This document shows, one piece after another, positions 8,380 through 15,840 of a stretch of 64,000 nucleotides of DNA (positions are counted from its first letter, which is position 1; each line of letters begins with the position of its first letter). The stretch comes from Pseudomonas sp. Bout1 (GTDB lineage Bacteria; Pseudomonadota; Gammaproteobacteria; Pseudomonadales; Pseudomonadaceae): positions 4,169,001 to 4,233,000 of the forward strand of contig NZ_JAVIWK010000001.1 in the NCBI RefSeq assembly GCF_034314165.1. Direction: 5' to 3'. The notes beneath the pieces were generated by a model. That model was not told the DNA's origin. It worked only from the letters and a program-made list of their open reading frames with translations, and did no database searches. Both the position numbers and the translations under genes were made by a program.

Positions 8380-9174
8380 TCAGAGCTTGTAATCAATATC
8401 CGTACGCTCCAACTGCCGAATCAACGCATTCCAGTGCCGCGCCACCCCCGGCCCATCACCGCTCTTGAACACCTCGGCCTGCTTCTCAACCTTGGCCACC
8501 ACCTCGGCCGGCGGAAAGATCAATTCAGCATTCCCCCCCGCCTGCGCCGCAATCTGGATATTGCACGCCCGCTCCAACCCCTGCAGTTGCTGAAACGCAT
8601 GCTCAACACTCACCCCCGCCGTCAGCAGCCCATGGTTACGCAGGATCATCACACTCTTGTCCCCCAGGTCTGCCACCAACCGCTCACGTTCATCCAGGTC
8701 CAGGGCCACGCCCTCATACCCGTGATACGCCACGCGCCCGGAAAACCCGATGGAATGCTGAGAGATAGGCAACAAACCATCCTTCTGCGCCGACACCGCA
8801 ATACCGTCGCGAGTATGCGTATGCAGCACTGCCTGCAGGTCGTGGCGAGCCGCATGGATAGCGCTGTGGATCACGTAGCCCGCGTAGTTGATCCCCAGCC
8901 CGGTAGGGTCATCGACGATCGTACCGTCGATGTCCACCTTGACCAGGTTCGACGCGCTGATCTCATCAAACAACAACCCAAAGGCATTGATCAGGAAATG
9001 CTCCTCAGGCCCCGGCACACGGGCAGAGAAGTGCGTGTAGATGTGGTCAGTCCACTTGTACAGAGCGGCCAGCCGATAGGCCGCCGCCAGCTTGACGCGC
9101 ACCTCCCACTCTTGCGCGGTGACCCGCTGGCGGACGTTGTTCGAGACACTGGAGATCGAGGTGACGCTGCTCAT
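8380..9174 (-). CDS. Class II aldolase/adducin family protein
   Basis: 264 residues. The zinc-binding HTHT motif (VLHTHTRDGIAV, about residues 115-126), the earlier TDHIYTHFSARVPG segment and a C-terminal histidine in LRNHGLLTAG are the metal ligands and hallmarks of the L-fuculose-phosphate aldolase family. Many members with this architecture are aldolases or decarboxylases of unassigned substrate. It lies between the composite palindrome and a LysR gene that may control it; both are on the minus strand. The neighbourhood of organosulfur genes suggests a sulfur-containing or C3 substrate, which is only inference. Confidence 0.85.
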   Translation of the reverse strand: MSSVTSISSVSNNVRQRVTAQEWEVRVKLAAAYRLAALYKWTDHIYTHFSARVPGPEEHFLINAFGLLFDEISASNLVKVDIDGTIVDDPTGLGINYAGYVIHSAIHAARHDLQAVLHTHTRDGIAVSAQKDGLLPISQHSIGFSGRVAYHGYEGVALDLDERERLVADLGDKSVMILRNHGLLTAGVSVEHAFQQLQGLERACNIQIAAQAGGNAELIFPPAEVVAKVEKQAEVFKSGDGPGVARHWNALIRQLERTDIDYKL

Positions 9175-9281
9175 GGCAAAACTTCCTGGATGGCCTTAAG
9201 GACTTCCAGGCGAGCCTAGGGGATGACCAAAAATAATAAAAAGCACATTTTAATCTAAGCTAATTATTATTTTTTTTCATA

Positions 9282-10187
9282 TCAAGCTGCGCGGCGGATC
9301 TTGTGCAACGACGCCGCCACCAGCTTGCCAAACACATCCACCGGCCCCTGCAAATTACCGAGGAAGTGCGGGTAGATCAGCCACAGGTCCATCACCGGTT
9401 TGAAATCCTTCAACGGCATGGCCGCCAATTGATCGCGATGCACGCTGCGCTCCAGCAACGGGCGCGGCACCAGGCCAAGGCCCAGGCCGTCCGCCACCAG
9501 GCCCAGTTGCAGTTCGGTGCCGAAGGTCTCCAGGTTGACCCGCAACGCCAGCCCCTGGTCCGACAAGGTGCGTTGCAACCCGGCGCGAAAACCACAGCCA
9601 TCCGGGTTCAGGATCCAACCGTTCTGGTACACGTGCGCCAGCTTGCAGGGCTTTTTCGGCAGTTGGGCCTTGGCACACACCACTACCAGTTCCATCTTGC
9701 CAATGGACTCGCCGACGATGTTGTCCGGGAAGATCTTGCCCGCCGGGAACAACGCCGCCGCTGCGTCCAATTCGCCGCGCTCGATCTTGCCCACCAGTTG
9801 GCTGCCCCAGCCGGTAGTCACCTGGGCACGCAGCTCGGGGTATTCAGTGCGCAGGTGCTTGAGCGCATCGAGCAGCACCACGTCACCGATGGTTTGCGGC
9901 ACGCCCAGGCGCAGCAGACCGGTGGGCGGTGCGTCGGTGGCAACCAGTTCGCGCAGGGCGTCCATTTCCCGAAGGATCGAACGGCACTGTTCATACACCC
10001 GCGTACCGATCAAAGTAGGCTTGAGCGGCTTGGTGTTGCGGTCGAACAACTCCACCCCCAACGCCTGCTCGAAGTTCTGCACACGGCGAGTGATGGCCGG
10101 CTGGGTCAGTTGCAACGACTCGGCGGCATGGCTGATGGACTGGCAACGAATCACTTCGACAAAGGCATCGATATCGTCAATTTTCAT
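9282..10187 (-). CDS. LysR-type transcriptional regulator
   Basis: 301 residues from the ATG at 10187 (MKIDDIDAFVEVI), the normal LysR beginning. An ATG at 10232 would add 15 residues, and both have weak ribosome binding sites. The winged helix (SISHAAESLQLTQPAITRRVQNFEQALG) is followed by a type 2 periplasmic-binding-like effector domain. It is divergent from the thiol dioxygenase gene with an AT-rich gap of about 220 bp, the usual layout for a LysR regulator and its target. It is a plausible reader of the motif shared by the 6.3 and 10.3 kb promoters. Confidence 0.9.
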   Translation of the reverse strand: MKIDDIDAFVEVIRCQSISHAAESLQLTQPAITRRVQNFEQALGVELFDRNTKPLKPTLIGTRVYEQCRSILREMDALRELVATDAPPTGLLRLGVPQTIGDVVLLDALKHLRTEYPELRAQVTTGWGSQLVGKIERGELDAAAALFPAGKIFPDNIVGESIGKMELVVVCAKAQLPKKPCKLAHVYQNGWILNPDGCGFRAGLQRTLSDQGLALRVNLETFGTELQLGLVADGLGLGLVPRPLLERSVHRDQLAAMPLKDFKPVMDLWLIYPHFLGNLQGPVDVFGKLVAASLHKIRRAA

Positions 10188-10317
10188 TTGGGCCGCACAT
10201 AGAGAACAGTCATTAAGATGTGTGAAAAGCATAGTTCCATTCCCCCTGGCTGGATAGCCCAGGGGCCGATAGATAACGTCTAACGCTATTCAAACCGGTT
10301 CTAAATTACTTTCGGCT

Positions 10318-10354
10318 ATAACCTAATCATTAAAAAATAGCATATTAACTATAA
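10318..10354 (+). promoter_or_regulatory. Spaced motif shared with the SsuD-like promoter
   Basis: ATAACCTAAT, 12 bases, GCATATT, 4 bases, ATAA: the same blocks and spacing as at 6293-6329. It lies 89 bp upstream of the dioxygenase start, between it and the divergent LysR gene, as expected for an operator. Confidence 0.6.
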
Positions 10355-10406
10355 ACATTATGCTTAGATAAACCCATCACCACGAACCACCCACGATGGA
10401 ATTGTC

Positions 10407-11030
10407 ATGACCCAGGCCCGACACCCGGAGAGACTCAGAGCATTCATTGGCGCCCTGGCGGAATTGATCGACGGCAACCCTCGCGAAGGCGACCTGCTGC
10501 ACCGCGGCGGCAAGCTGCTGGCGCAACTGGTGAGCCATGACGACTGGCTGCCAGACGAATTTGCCCAACCCAACCCCGAGCGTTACCAGCAGTTCCTGCT
10601 GCACGCCGATTCGCGCCAGCGTTTCAGTATCGTCAGCTTTGTGTGGGGGCCAGGGCAAACCACACCGATCCATGACCACCGGGTGTGGGGGCTGATTGGT
10701 ATGCTGCGTGGCTCCGAATATTCACAGGGCTTTGAGCGTAACGCCGAGGGCGCATTGATCGCCGACGGCAAGCGCATCCAGCTGGAACCCGGGCAGGTGG
10801 AAGCCGTGTCGCCGAAAATCGGTGACATCCACCAAGTCAGCAATGCCTTCAGCGACCAGGTGTCGATCAGCATTCATGTGTACGGCGCCAACATCGGTGC
10901 CGTGCGCCGCGCCGTGTACCAGCCGGACGGCAGCGAGAAACTGTTTATCTCCGGTTATTCCAACGCCTTTCTCCCGAACATCTGGGATTTGTCCAAAGAC
11001 GCCCTGTCCAAAGAGAGCCCTGCACTATGA
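10407..11030 (+). CDS. 3-mercaptopropionate dioxygenase (cysteine dioxygenase family)
   Basis: 207-residue cupin. The iron ligands are visible as His89, His91 (PIHDHRVWG) and His142 (DIHQVSN). Ser155, His157 and Tyr159 (SISIHVYG) form the outer-sphere triad, and Arg168 follows. This set, including the arginine that binds the carboxylate, matches bacterial 3-mercaptopropionate dioxygenases rather than cysteine-specific enzymes. The reaction converts a thiol and O2 to a sulfinic acid. It overlaps the rhodanese gene by four bases (ATGA), so the two are coupled, as in the comparable P. aeruginosa locus. An upstream LysR gene diverges from it. Confidence 0.9.
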   Translation: MTQARHPERLRAFIGALAELIDGNPREGDLLHRGGKLLAQLVSHDDWLPDEFAQPNPERYQQFLLHADSRQRFSIVSFVWGPGQTTPIHDHRVWGLIGMLRGSEYSQGFERNAEGALIADGKRIQLEPGQVEAVSPKIGDIHQVSNAFSDQVSISIHVYGANIGAVRRAVYQPDGSEKLFISGYSNAFLPNIWDLSKDALSKESPAL

Positions 11031-12607
11031 CTGCATCGAATCGCACCTTCGCCCGGATTCGCCAGGCCCTGCTGGACCATGAAGAAGTCGCCCTTGTAGA
11101 TGTGCGCGAGGAAGCGCCTTTCGCCGAATCCCACCCCCTGTTCGCCGTAAATATCCCACTGTCGAAACTGGAGCTGGAGGTGTACTCGCGCATCCCGCGC
11201 CGGGATACCCACATCACCGTCTACGACAACGGCGAAGGCCTGGCGCAGATTGCCGCCCAGCGCTTGCAGGCCCTCGGGTATACCGAGGTCAGCCTGCTGG
11301 AAGGCGGCCTGGACGGTTGGCGCAGCGCCGGTGGCGAGCTGTTCATCGACGTCAACGTGCCGAGCAAATCCTTTGGCGAACTGGTGGAAAGCCAGCGTCA
11401 CACACCGTCCCTGGCGGCTGAAGAAGTGCAGGCCTTGCTCGACAGCAACGCCGACGTGGTGGTGCTCGACGCCCGCCGCTTTGATGAATACCAGACCATG
11501 AGCATTCCCACCGGCATCAGCGTGCCCGGGGCCGAGCTGGTGTTGCGCGCCCGTGAATTGGCGCCCGACCCTGCCACCCGCATCATCGTCAATTGCGCCG
11601 GGCGTACCCGCAGCATCATCGGCACCCAGTCGCTGATCAACGCCGGCATCGCCAACCCGGTGTCGGCCCTGCGCAACGGCACCATCGGCTGGACCCTAGC
11701 CGGGCAGAAGCTGCAACACGGCCAGGCCCGACGCTTTGCGCCGACCTCGGAAGAACACCGCCAGGTCGCCGCCAAGGACGCCCGCCAAGTCGCCGACAAG
11801 GCCCGCGTAGGCCGCGCCACCCTCGCCGACCTGCAACGCTGGCAGCAGGAAGCGACACGCACCACTTACCTGTTCGACGTACGCACCCCGGAAGAATTCG
11901 AGGCCGGCCACCTGCCCGGCTCGCGCTCCACACCGGGCGGCCAACTGGTGCAGGAAACCGATCACGTCGCCAGCGTACGTGGCGCCCGCCTGGTGCTGGC
12001 GGATGACGATGGTGTGCGGGCCAATATGTCTGCGTCCTGGCTCGCACAGCTGGGTTGGGAAGTGCATGTGCTGGATGGCCTGCAACCTGCGCATTTCAGC
12101 GAAACGGGCAACTGGGTCGCTCCCGTTCCGGCGCCGCAGCAGGCCGAGTTGATCAGCCCGCACACCCTCGCCGAATGGCAGGCTCATGGCGACACCGCGA
12201 TACTCGATTTCACCGCCAGCGCCAACTACGTCAAGCGCCACATTCCCGGTGCATGGTGGGCATTGCGCGCACAACTGCCCGAGGCCTTGCGCAAGGTGCC
12301 TGCTGCCGAACGCTACGTGTTGACCTGCGGCAGCAGCCAACTGGCGCGCCTGGCAGTGGCTGAAGTCGAAGCGCTGACCGGCAAGCCCGTGTTCCTGCTG
12401 CAAGACGGCACCGCCAGCTGGATCGCCGCGCAACTGCCGCTCGAGGAAGGCGAGACCCGCCTCGCGTCGCCACGCATCGACCGCTACCGCCGCCCGTACG
12501 AAGGCACCGACAACCCGAAGGAAGCCATGCAGGCCTACCTGGACTGGGAGTTCGGCCTGGTGGACCAGTTGGCCCGCGACGGCACCCATGGATTTTATGT
12601 GATCTGA
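11027..12607 (+). CDS. Multidomain rhodanese-like sulfurtransferase
   Basis: 526 residues made of four rhodanese-like domains, beginning near residues 5, 135, 275 and 375. Catalytic-loop cysteines can be seen in the second domain (IIVNCAGRTRS) and the fourth (YVLTCGSS). The equivalent loops of the first (YDNGEGLA) and third (LADDDGVR) have no cysteine and are probably structural. It is translationally coupled to the thiol dioxygenase gene and likely handles sulfane sulfur or sulfite released from the same substrate, for example by making or using thiosulfate. Cytoplasmic; no signal peptide. Confidence 0.9.
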   Translation: MTASNRTFARIRQALLDHEEVALVDVREEAPFAESHPLFAVNIPLSKLELEVYSRIPRRDTHITVYDNGEGLAQIAAQRLQALGYTEVSLLEGGLDGWRSAGGELFIDVNVPSKSFGELVESQRHTPSLAAEEVQALLDSNADVVVLDARRFDEYQTMSIPTGISVPGAELVLRARELAPDPATRIIVNCAGRTRSIIGTQSLINAGIANPVSALRNGTIGWTLAGQKLQHGQARRFAPTSEEHRQVAAKDARQVADKARVGRATLADLQRWQQEATRTTYLFDVRTPEEFEAGHLPGSRSTPGGQLVQETDHVASVRGARLVLADDDGVRANMSASWLAQLGWEVHVLDGLQPAHFSETGNWVAPVPAPQQAELISPHTLAEWQAHGDTAILDFTASANYVKRHIPGAWWALRAQLPEALRKVPAAERYVLTCGSSQLARLAVAEVEALTGKPVFLLQDGTASWIAAQLPLEEGETRLASPRIDRYRRPYEGTDNPKEAMQAYLDWEFGLVDQLARDGTHGFYVI

Positions 12608-12616
12608 ACACCATCA

Positions 12617-12636
12617 GGGGCGAGCCCGCTCGCTCC
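12617..12636 (+). terminator. Hairpin after the rhodanese gene
   Basis: A nine-base stem GGGGCGAGC with GCTCGCTCC and a two-base loop. It is followed by a pyrimidine run (TCTTCCC) rather than a clean U tract, so it may only attenuate transcription into the binding-protein gene. Confidence 0.45.
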
Positions 12637-12709
12637 TCTTCCCACTACCGGCCGACCCCTTCTCCAGGCGGAGGCGACTGAACGCAAGACCTGGCCTGGA
12701 GCCCGCCTG

Positions 12710-13666
12710 ATGCGCTTTACCCTTGCCCTTTTATTGGCCGCTCTCACCCTGGGTGCTACCTGCCAGGCCGCCGACCTGCAACCTCTGCGGGTGGCCAACC
12801 AGAAATCCACCATCAAGGCACTGCTGGAAGTCGCCGGCGAAACCCGGGATGTGCCCTACGACATCCAGTGGTCCGAGTTCCCCGCCGCCGCGCCGCTGGG
12901 CGAAGCCCTCAACGCCGGCGCCGTGGACATCGGTGCCCTGGGGGATGCGCCCTACGTGTTCGCCCTTGGCGCCGGAGCACCGCTGAAGGTGGTGAGCATC
13001 ATCCACGCCGAAGGCCGCAACACCACCGCGCTGATTGTTCCGAAAGACTCCCCGATCCACGATCTCGCCGACCTCAAGGGCAAGCGTATCGTCACCACGC
13101 GTGGCTCCATCGGGCACTTCCTGGCGATCAAGGCGCTGCGCAGTGCCGGCCTTTCGACCCACGACGTGCAGTTCATCTTCCTGCTGCCCAGCGAGTCACG
13201 GCTGGTGCTGGATAACGGCACCGTCGATGCCTGGTCGACCTGGGACCCGTACACCACCGTGGTCACCAGCCAGAGCCAGGCAAGGATCCTCGCCAGCGGC
13301 AATAACCTGTTGAGCAATCACCTGTACCTCGCCGCCACCAGCAAGGCGATCGCCGACAAGCGCGTGCAGCTGGACGACTTTGTGGCCCGGGTCGACCGCG
13401 CCTACCGCTGGAGCAACGAGCACCCCAAAGAGTACGCCGCCGCCATGGCCAAAATCACCGGCCTGCCGCTGGAGGTGCATATCGCCGTGGCCAACGACAC
13501 CCATATGCAGCCGGTCGCCATTGACGACTCGGTGATCAGCGGCCTGCAAACCACCGCCGACACCTACCAGCAAGAAGGCCTGCTGACCAAACACATCGAC
13601 GTCTCCCAAGGCTTCGACCAAAGCTTCAACGCCAAGCGTGCCCCGCTTACCCAGGCTTCGCGCTGA
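12710..13666 (+). CDS. Sulfonate/taurine-type ABC transporter substrate-binding protein
   Basis: 318 residues with a Sec signal peptide (FTLALLLAALTLGATCQAADL). The SsuA/NrtA-like pattern follows: LRVANQKSTIKALLEVAG, EFPAAAPLGEALNAGAVDIGALGDAPYVFALGAG, VPKDSPIHDLADLKGKRI, and VDAWSTWDPY near the end of lobe two. It would bind an aliphatic sulfonate or similar anion in the periplasm. No permease or ATPase gene follows; instead there are truncated gene remnants, so it must work with a transporter encoded elsewhere or be an orphan. Possibly co-transcribed with the dioxygenase and rhodanese genes. Confidence 0.88.
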   Translation: MRFTLALLLAALTLGATCQAADLQPLRVANQKSTIKALLEVAGETRDVPYDIQWSEFPAAAPLGEALNAGAVDIGALGDAPYVFALGAGAPLKVVSIIHAEGRNTTALIVPKDSPIHDLADLKGKRIVTTRGSIGHFLAIKALRSAGLSTHDVQFIFLLPSESRLVLDNGTVDAWSTWDPYTTVVTSQSQARILASGNNLLSNHLYLAATSKAIADKRVQLDDFVARVDRAYRWSNEHPKEYAAAMAKITGLPLEVHIAVANDTHMQPVAIDDSVISGLQTTADTYQQEGLLTKHIDVSQGFDQSFNAKRAPLTQASR

Positions 13667-13680
13667 AAGGAGAGAGAACA

Positions 13681-13790
13681 TGAGCAAACGCCGACGGAAA
13701 CTCGGTGCCACGGTGCACGGCGTCGGTCACGGCTGGGGCGAATGGCGCCACCCGCAGGCGCGACCCTGGTTCGAAGCGGGCGCTACAACC
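13681..13790 (+). pseudogene. N-terminal remnant of a flavin monooxygenase (NtaA/SnaA/DszA type)
   Basis: It starts at an ATG with a good AGGAGAG site. The first 30 or so residues (KLGATVHGVGHGWGEWRHP) match the beginning of luciferase-like monooxygenases of the nitrilotriacetate/dibenzothiophene-sulfone group. Homology then stops, and the frame runs on only to a stop at 13847. The full enzyme would be over 400 residues, so nearly all of it has been deleted. Confidence 0.6.
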
Positions 13791-13810
13791 TCTGACACCC
13801 CCGCTATCTC

Positions 13811-13990
13811 AAGGAGCGAATCATCGCTTTTACCCGCAGGGAACTGATTTCCCGTGTTGCCGCCGTGGGCGGTTATTCCGCCGCGGTCACTGGACGCGGC
13901 GACGGGGCATCAGGGACTTCGACGACGAGCAGCTTTTCAACGCCGGCCCCGCGCGCATTCTCAGCCACCACCAAAAATGCTGTTAATCCC
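13811..13990 (+). pseudogene. Remnants of a flavin monoamine oxidase gene
   Basis: After an AAGGAG site, the frame beginning with ATC at 13820 reads AFTRRELISRVAAVGGYSAA. This resembles the start of flavin amine oxidases with a twin-arginine-like leader. A second frame then reads FDDEQLFNAGPARILSHHQK, which resembles an internal flavin-domain segment of the same family (FNAGPARI..HH). The two pieces are in different frames and far too close together, so an internal deletion plus a frameshift is the simplest reading. No usable start codon remains. Confidence 0.5.
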
Positions 13991-14080
13991 TGCACCGCAA
14001 AAACCTGTTTGGCAGGGGTACCTCTGTTGAGGTGCTTTGTGTGGTGAGGGGGCTTGTCCCCCTTACCGCAGGACAAGCAT

Positions 14081-14968
14081 CTAGCAACCGCCGGCCAGGC
14101 GTTCACGCAGGAATTCGATCAACGCCTGCACCGGGCGCGAGCTTTGGCGATGCTGGGGGTACACCGCCGAGAGCGTCAGGGGCTCGGGGGCGAAGTCTTG
14201 CAGCAGCGTCACCAGTCGGCCGTTTTGCAGGGCCTCGAGGACGATAAAGTTCGGCAGGTAGCTGATGCCCAATCCAGCCACGGCAGCGTCGCGCAGCAAC
14301 TCACCATTGTTGACACGCATGCGCCCGCTGACGCTGCGGGTGTGGGGTTTGCCGTCAACCTTGAAGTGCCATTGCACCTGGCGCCCGTGCCCATAGGGCA
14401 GGCAGGCGTGCTCGGCCAATTCGTCCGGCGTCTGCGGCGTACCGTGTTCGGCCAGGTAATCCGGGCTGGCGCAGTACACCCGCTGGATGCTGGCGATGCG
14501 GCGAGCGATCAGGGTCGAGTCTTCGAGGGTGCCGATGCGCAGCACCAGGTCGTAACCTTCGCTGATCAGGTCTACCGGACGGTCGCTGAGGTCCACTTCC
14601 ACACTGACATGGGGGTGACGTTGCAGAAACTGTGGCAGCAGGCTGCCCAGGTGGGCCATGGCGAAGGACAGCGGTGCGCTCAAGCGGATGGTGCCCCGGG
14701 GCTCGGTGTTTTGCCCGGCGATGCCCTGCTCCACTTGCTCGACTTCACTGAGCAGGCGCAAGGCGGATTCGTAGTAGCTCTGGCCCAGCGGCGTGACATC
14801 CAGGCGGCGAGTGGAGCGGTTGAGCAGGCGTACGCCCAGGCGCTCTTCCAGCTGGATCAGGCGACGGCTGACAAATTGCTTGGACAGGCCAAGGTGTTCG
14901 GCGGCAGCGGTGAAGCTGCCGGATTCCATGACCTGGCAAAACAGGCGCATGTCTTCGAAGGGGTTCAT
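14081..14968 (-). CDS. LysR-type transcriptional regulator
   Basis: 295 residues from the ATG at 14968 (MNPFEDMRLFCQVMESG). The open frame continues upstream to 15175, but that part is REP-derived and not coding. A winged helix (SFTAAAEHLGLSKQFVSRRLIQLEERLGVRLLNRSTR) precedes an effector domain of the CrgA/TrpI-like subgroup (GTIRLSAPLSFAMAHLG). It is the last gene of a leftward set beginning with the ABM protein at 18.3 kb and may regulate the isochorismatase/amidohydrolase genes. Confidence 0.9.
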   Translation of the reverse strand: MNPFEDMRLFCQVMESGSFTAAAEHLGLSKQFVSRRLIQLEERLGVRLLNRSTRRLDVTPLGQSYYESALRLLSEVEQVEQGIAGQNTEPRGTIRLSAPLSFAMAHLGSLLPQFLQRHPHVSVEVDLSDRPVDLISEGYDLVLRIGTLEDSTLIARRIASIQRVYCASPDYLAEHGTPQTPDELAEHACLPYGHGRQVQWHFKVDGKPHTRSVSGRMRVNNGELLRDAAVAGLGISYLPNFIVLEALQNGRLVTLLQDFAPEPLTLSAVYPQHRQSSRPVQALIEFLRERLAGGC

Positions 14969-15040
14969 TGTCGCTTCTCGGTGGACGCTGAAGCTCTTTA
15001 TAACCGGGTTGTCGCATCGCCACCAATCAAATATCGATAC

Positions 15041-15174
15041 CCCTGTGGCGAGGGGGCTTGCTGTGGCGAGGGAGCTTGCTGTGGCGAGGGAGCTTGCTCC
15101 CGCTGGAGTGCGAAGCGCTCCCAGGATTTTTGGGGCCGCTACGCAGCCCAGCGGGAGCAAGCTCCCTCGCCACA
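15041..15174. repeat. REPIN with tandem partial REP units (second family)
   Basis: Three consecutive copies of a roughly 18 bp unit based on TGTGGCGAGGGAGCTTGC, followed by a loop and the inverted unit GAGCAAGCTCCCTCGCCACA. The same family occurs at 20.12 and 26.18/27.34 kb. The tandem 5' ladder is unusual. Confidence 0.8.
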
Positions 15175-15197
15175 AGGAGGTTGCTTCAACCCTGAGG

Positions 15198-15815
15198 TTA
15201 CTTGGCCGCCAGCGCCGAGTAGCTGTTCATCAGGTTGCGGTAGTTGGGAATTCGCGGCGACAACAGGTTGGCCAGGCCTTCCATGTCATTGCGCCAGTCC
15301 ACCTGCAGCTCGCAGGCCACCGAGAACCAGTTCACCAACTGTGCACCGGCAGCGGTCATGCGCGCCCACGCCGCCTGTTGCACGGTTTCGTTGAAGGTGC
15401 CAGAAGCATCGGTGACCACAAACACTTCAAAGCCTTCGGCCAGGGCCGACAGCGTCGGGAAGGTCACGCACACGTCAGTCACCACACCGGCGATGATCAG
15501 TTGCTTGCGCCCGGTGGCTTTCACCGCCTTGACGAAATCTTCGTTGTCCCAGGCATTGATCTGGCCAGGGCGCGGGATGTATGGCGCGTCCGGGAACAGT
15601 TCCTTGAGCTCTGGCACCATCGGGCCGTTGGGGCCGCTTTCGAAGCTGGTGGTGAGGATGGTCGGCAGTTTGAAGAACTTGGCCAGGTCCGCCAGGGCCA
15701 GCACGTTATTCTTGAACTCGTTGGGCGAGAAATCCTGCACCAGCGAGATCAGGCCGGTCTGGTGATCCACCAGCAGTACCACGGCGTCATCTTTGTTCAG
15801 GCGTTTGTAAGTCAT
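15198..15815 (-). CDS. Isochorismatase-family cysteine hydrolase
   Basis: 205 residues. The catalytic aspartate (LLVDHQTGL) and nucleophilic cysteine (VVTDVCVTFPTLSALAEG) are in their usual places, and a lysine lies between them. The start at 15815 gives MTYKRLNKDDAVVLLVDHQ, the standard beginning; the longer frame is antisense to the neighbour. Close relatives hydrolyse amides or N-carbamoyl compounds (YcaC/nicotinamidase-like). It is 25 bp downstream of the amidohydrolase gene, so one transcript is likely and the two hydrolases may work on successive intermediates. Confidence 0.88.
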   Translation of the reverse strand: MTYKRLNKDDAVVLLVDHQTGLISLVQDFSPNEFKNNVLALADLAKFFKLPTILTTSFESGPNGPMVPELKELFPDAPYIPRPGQINAWDNEDFVKAVKATGRKQLIIAGVVTDVCVTFPTLSALAEGFEVFVVTDASGTFNETVQQAAWARMTAAGAQLVNWFSVACELQVDWRNDMEGLANLLSPRIPNYRNLMNSYSALAAK

Positions 15816-15840
15816 GGGTACAGTCCTTTGGGGGGTTGAT

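Noticed and set aside
15041..15174. CRISPR-like array
   Set aside because: The tandem units touch each other without spacers and belong to the REP family.
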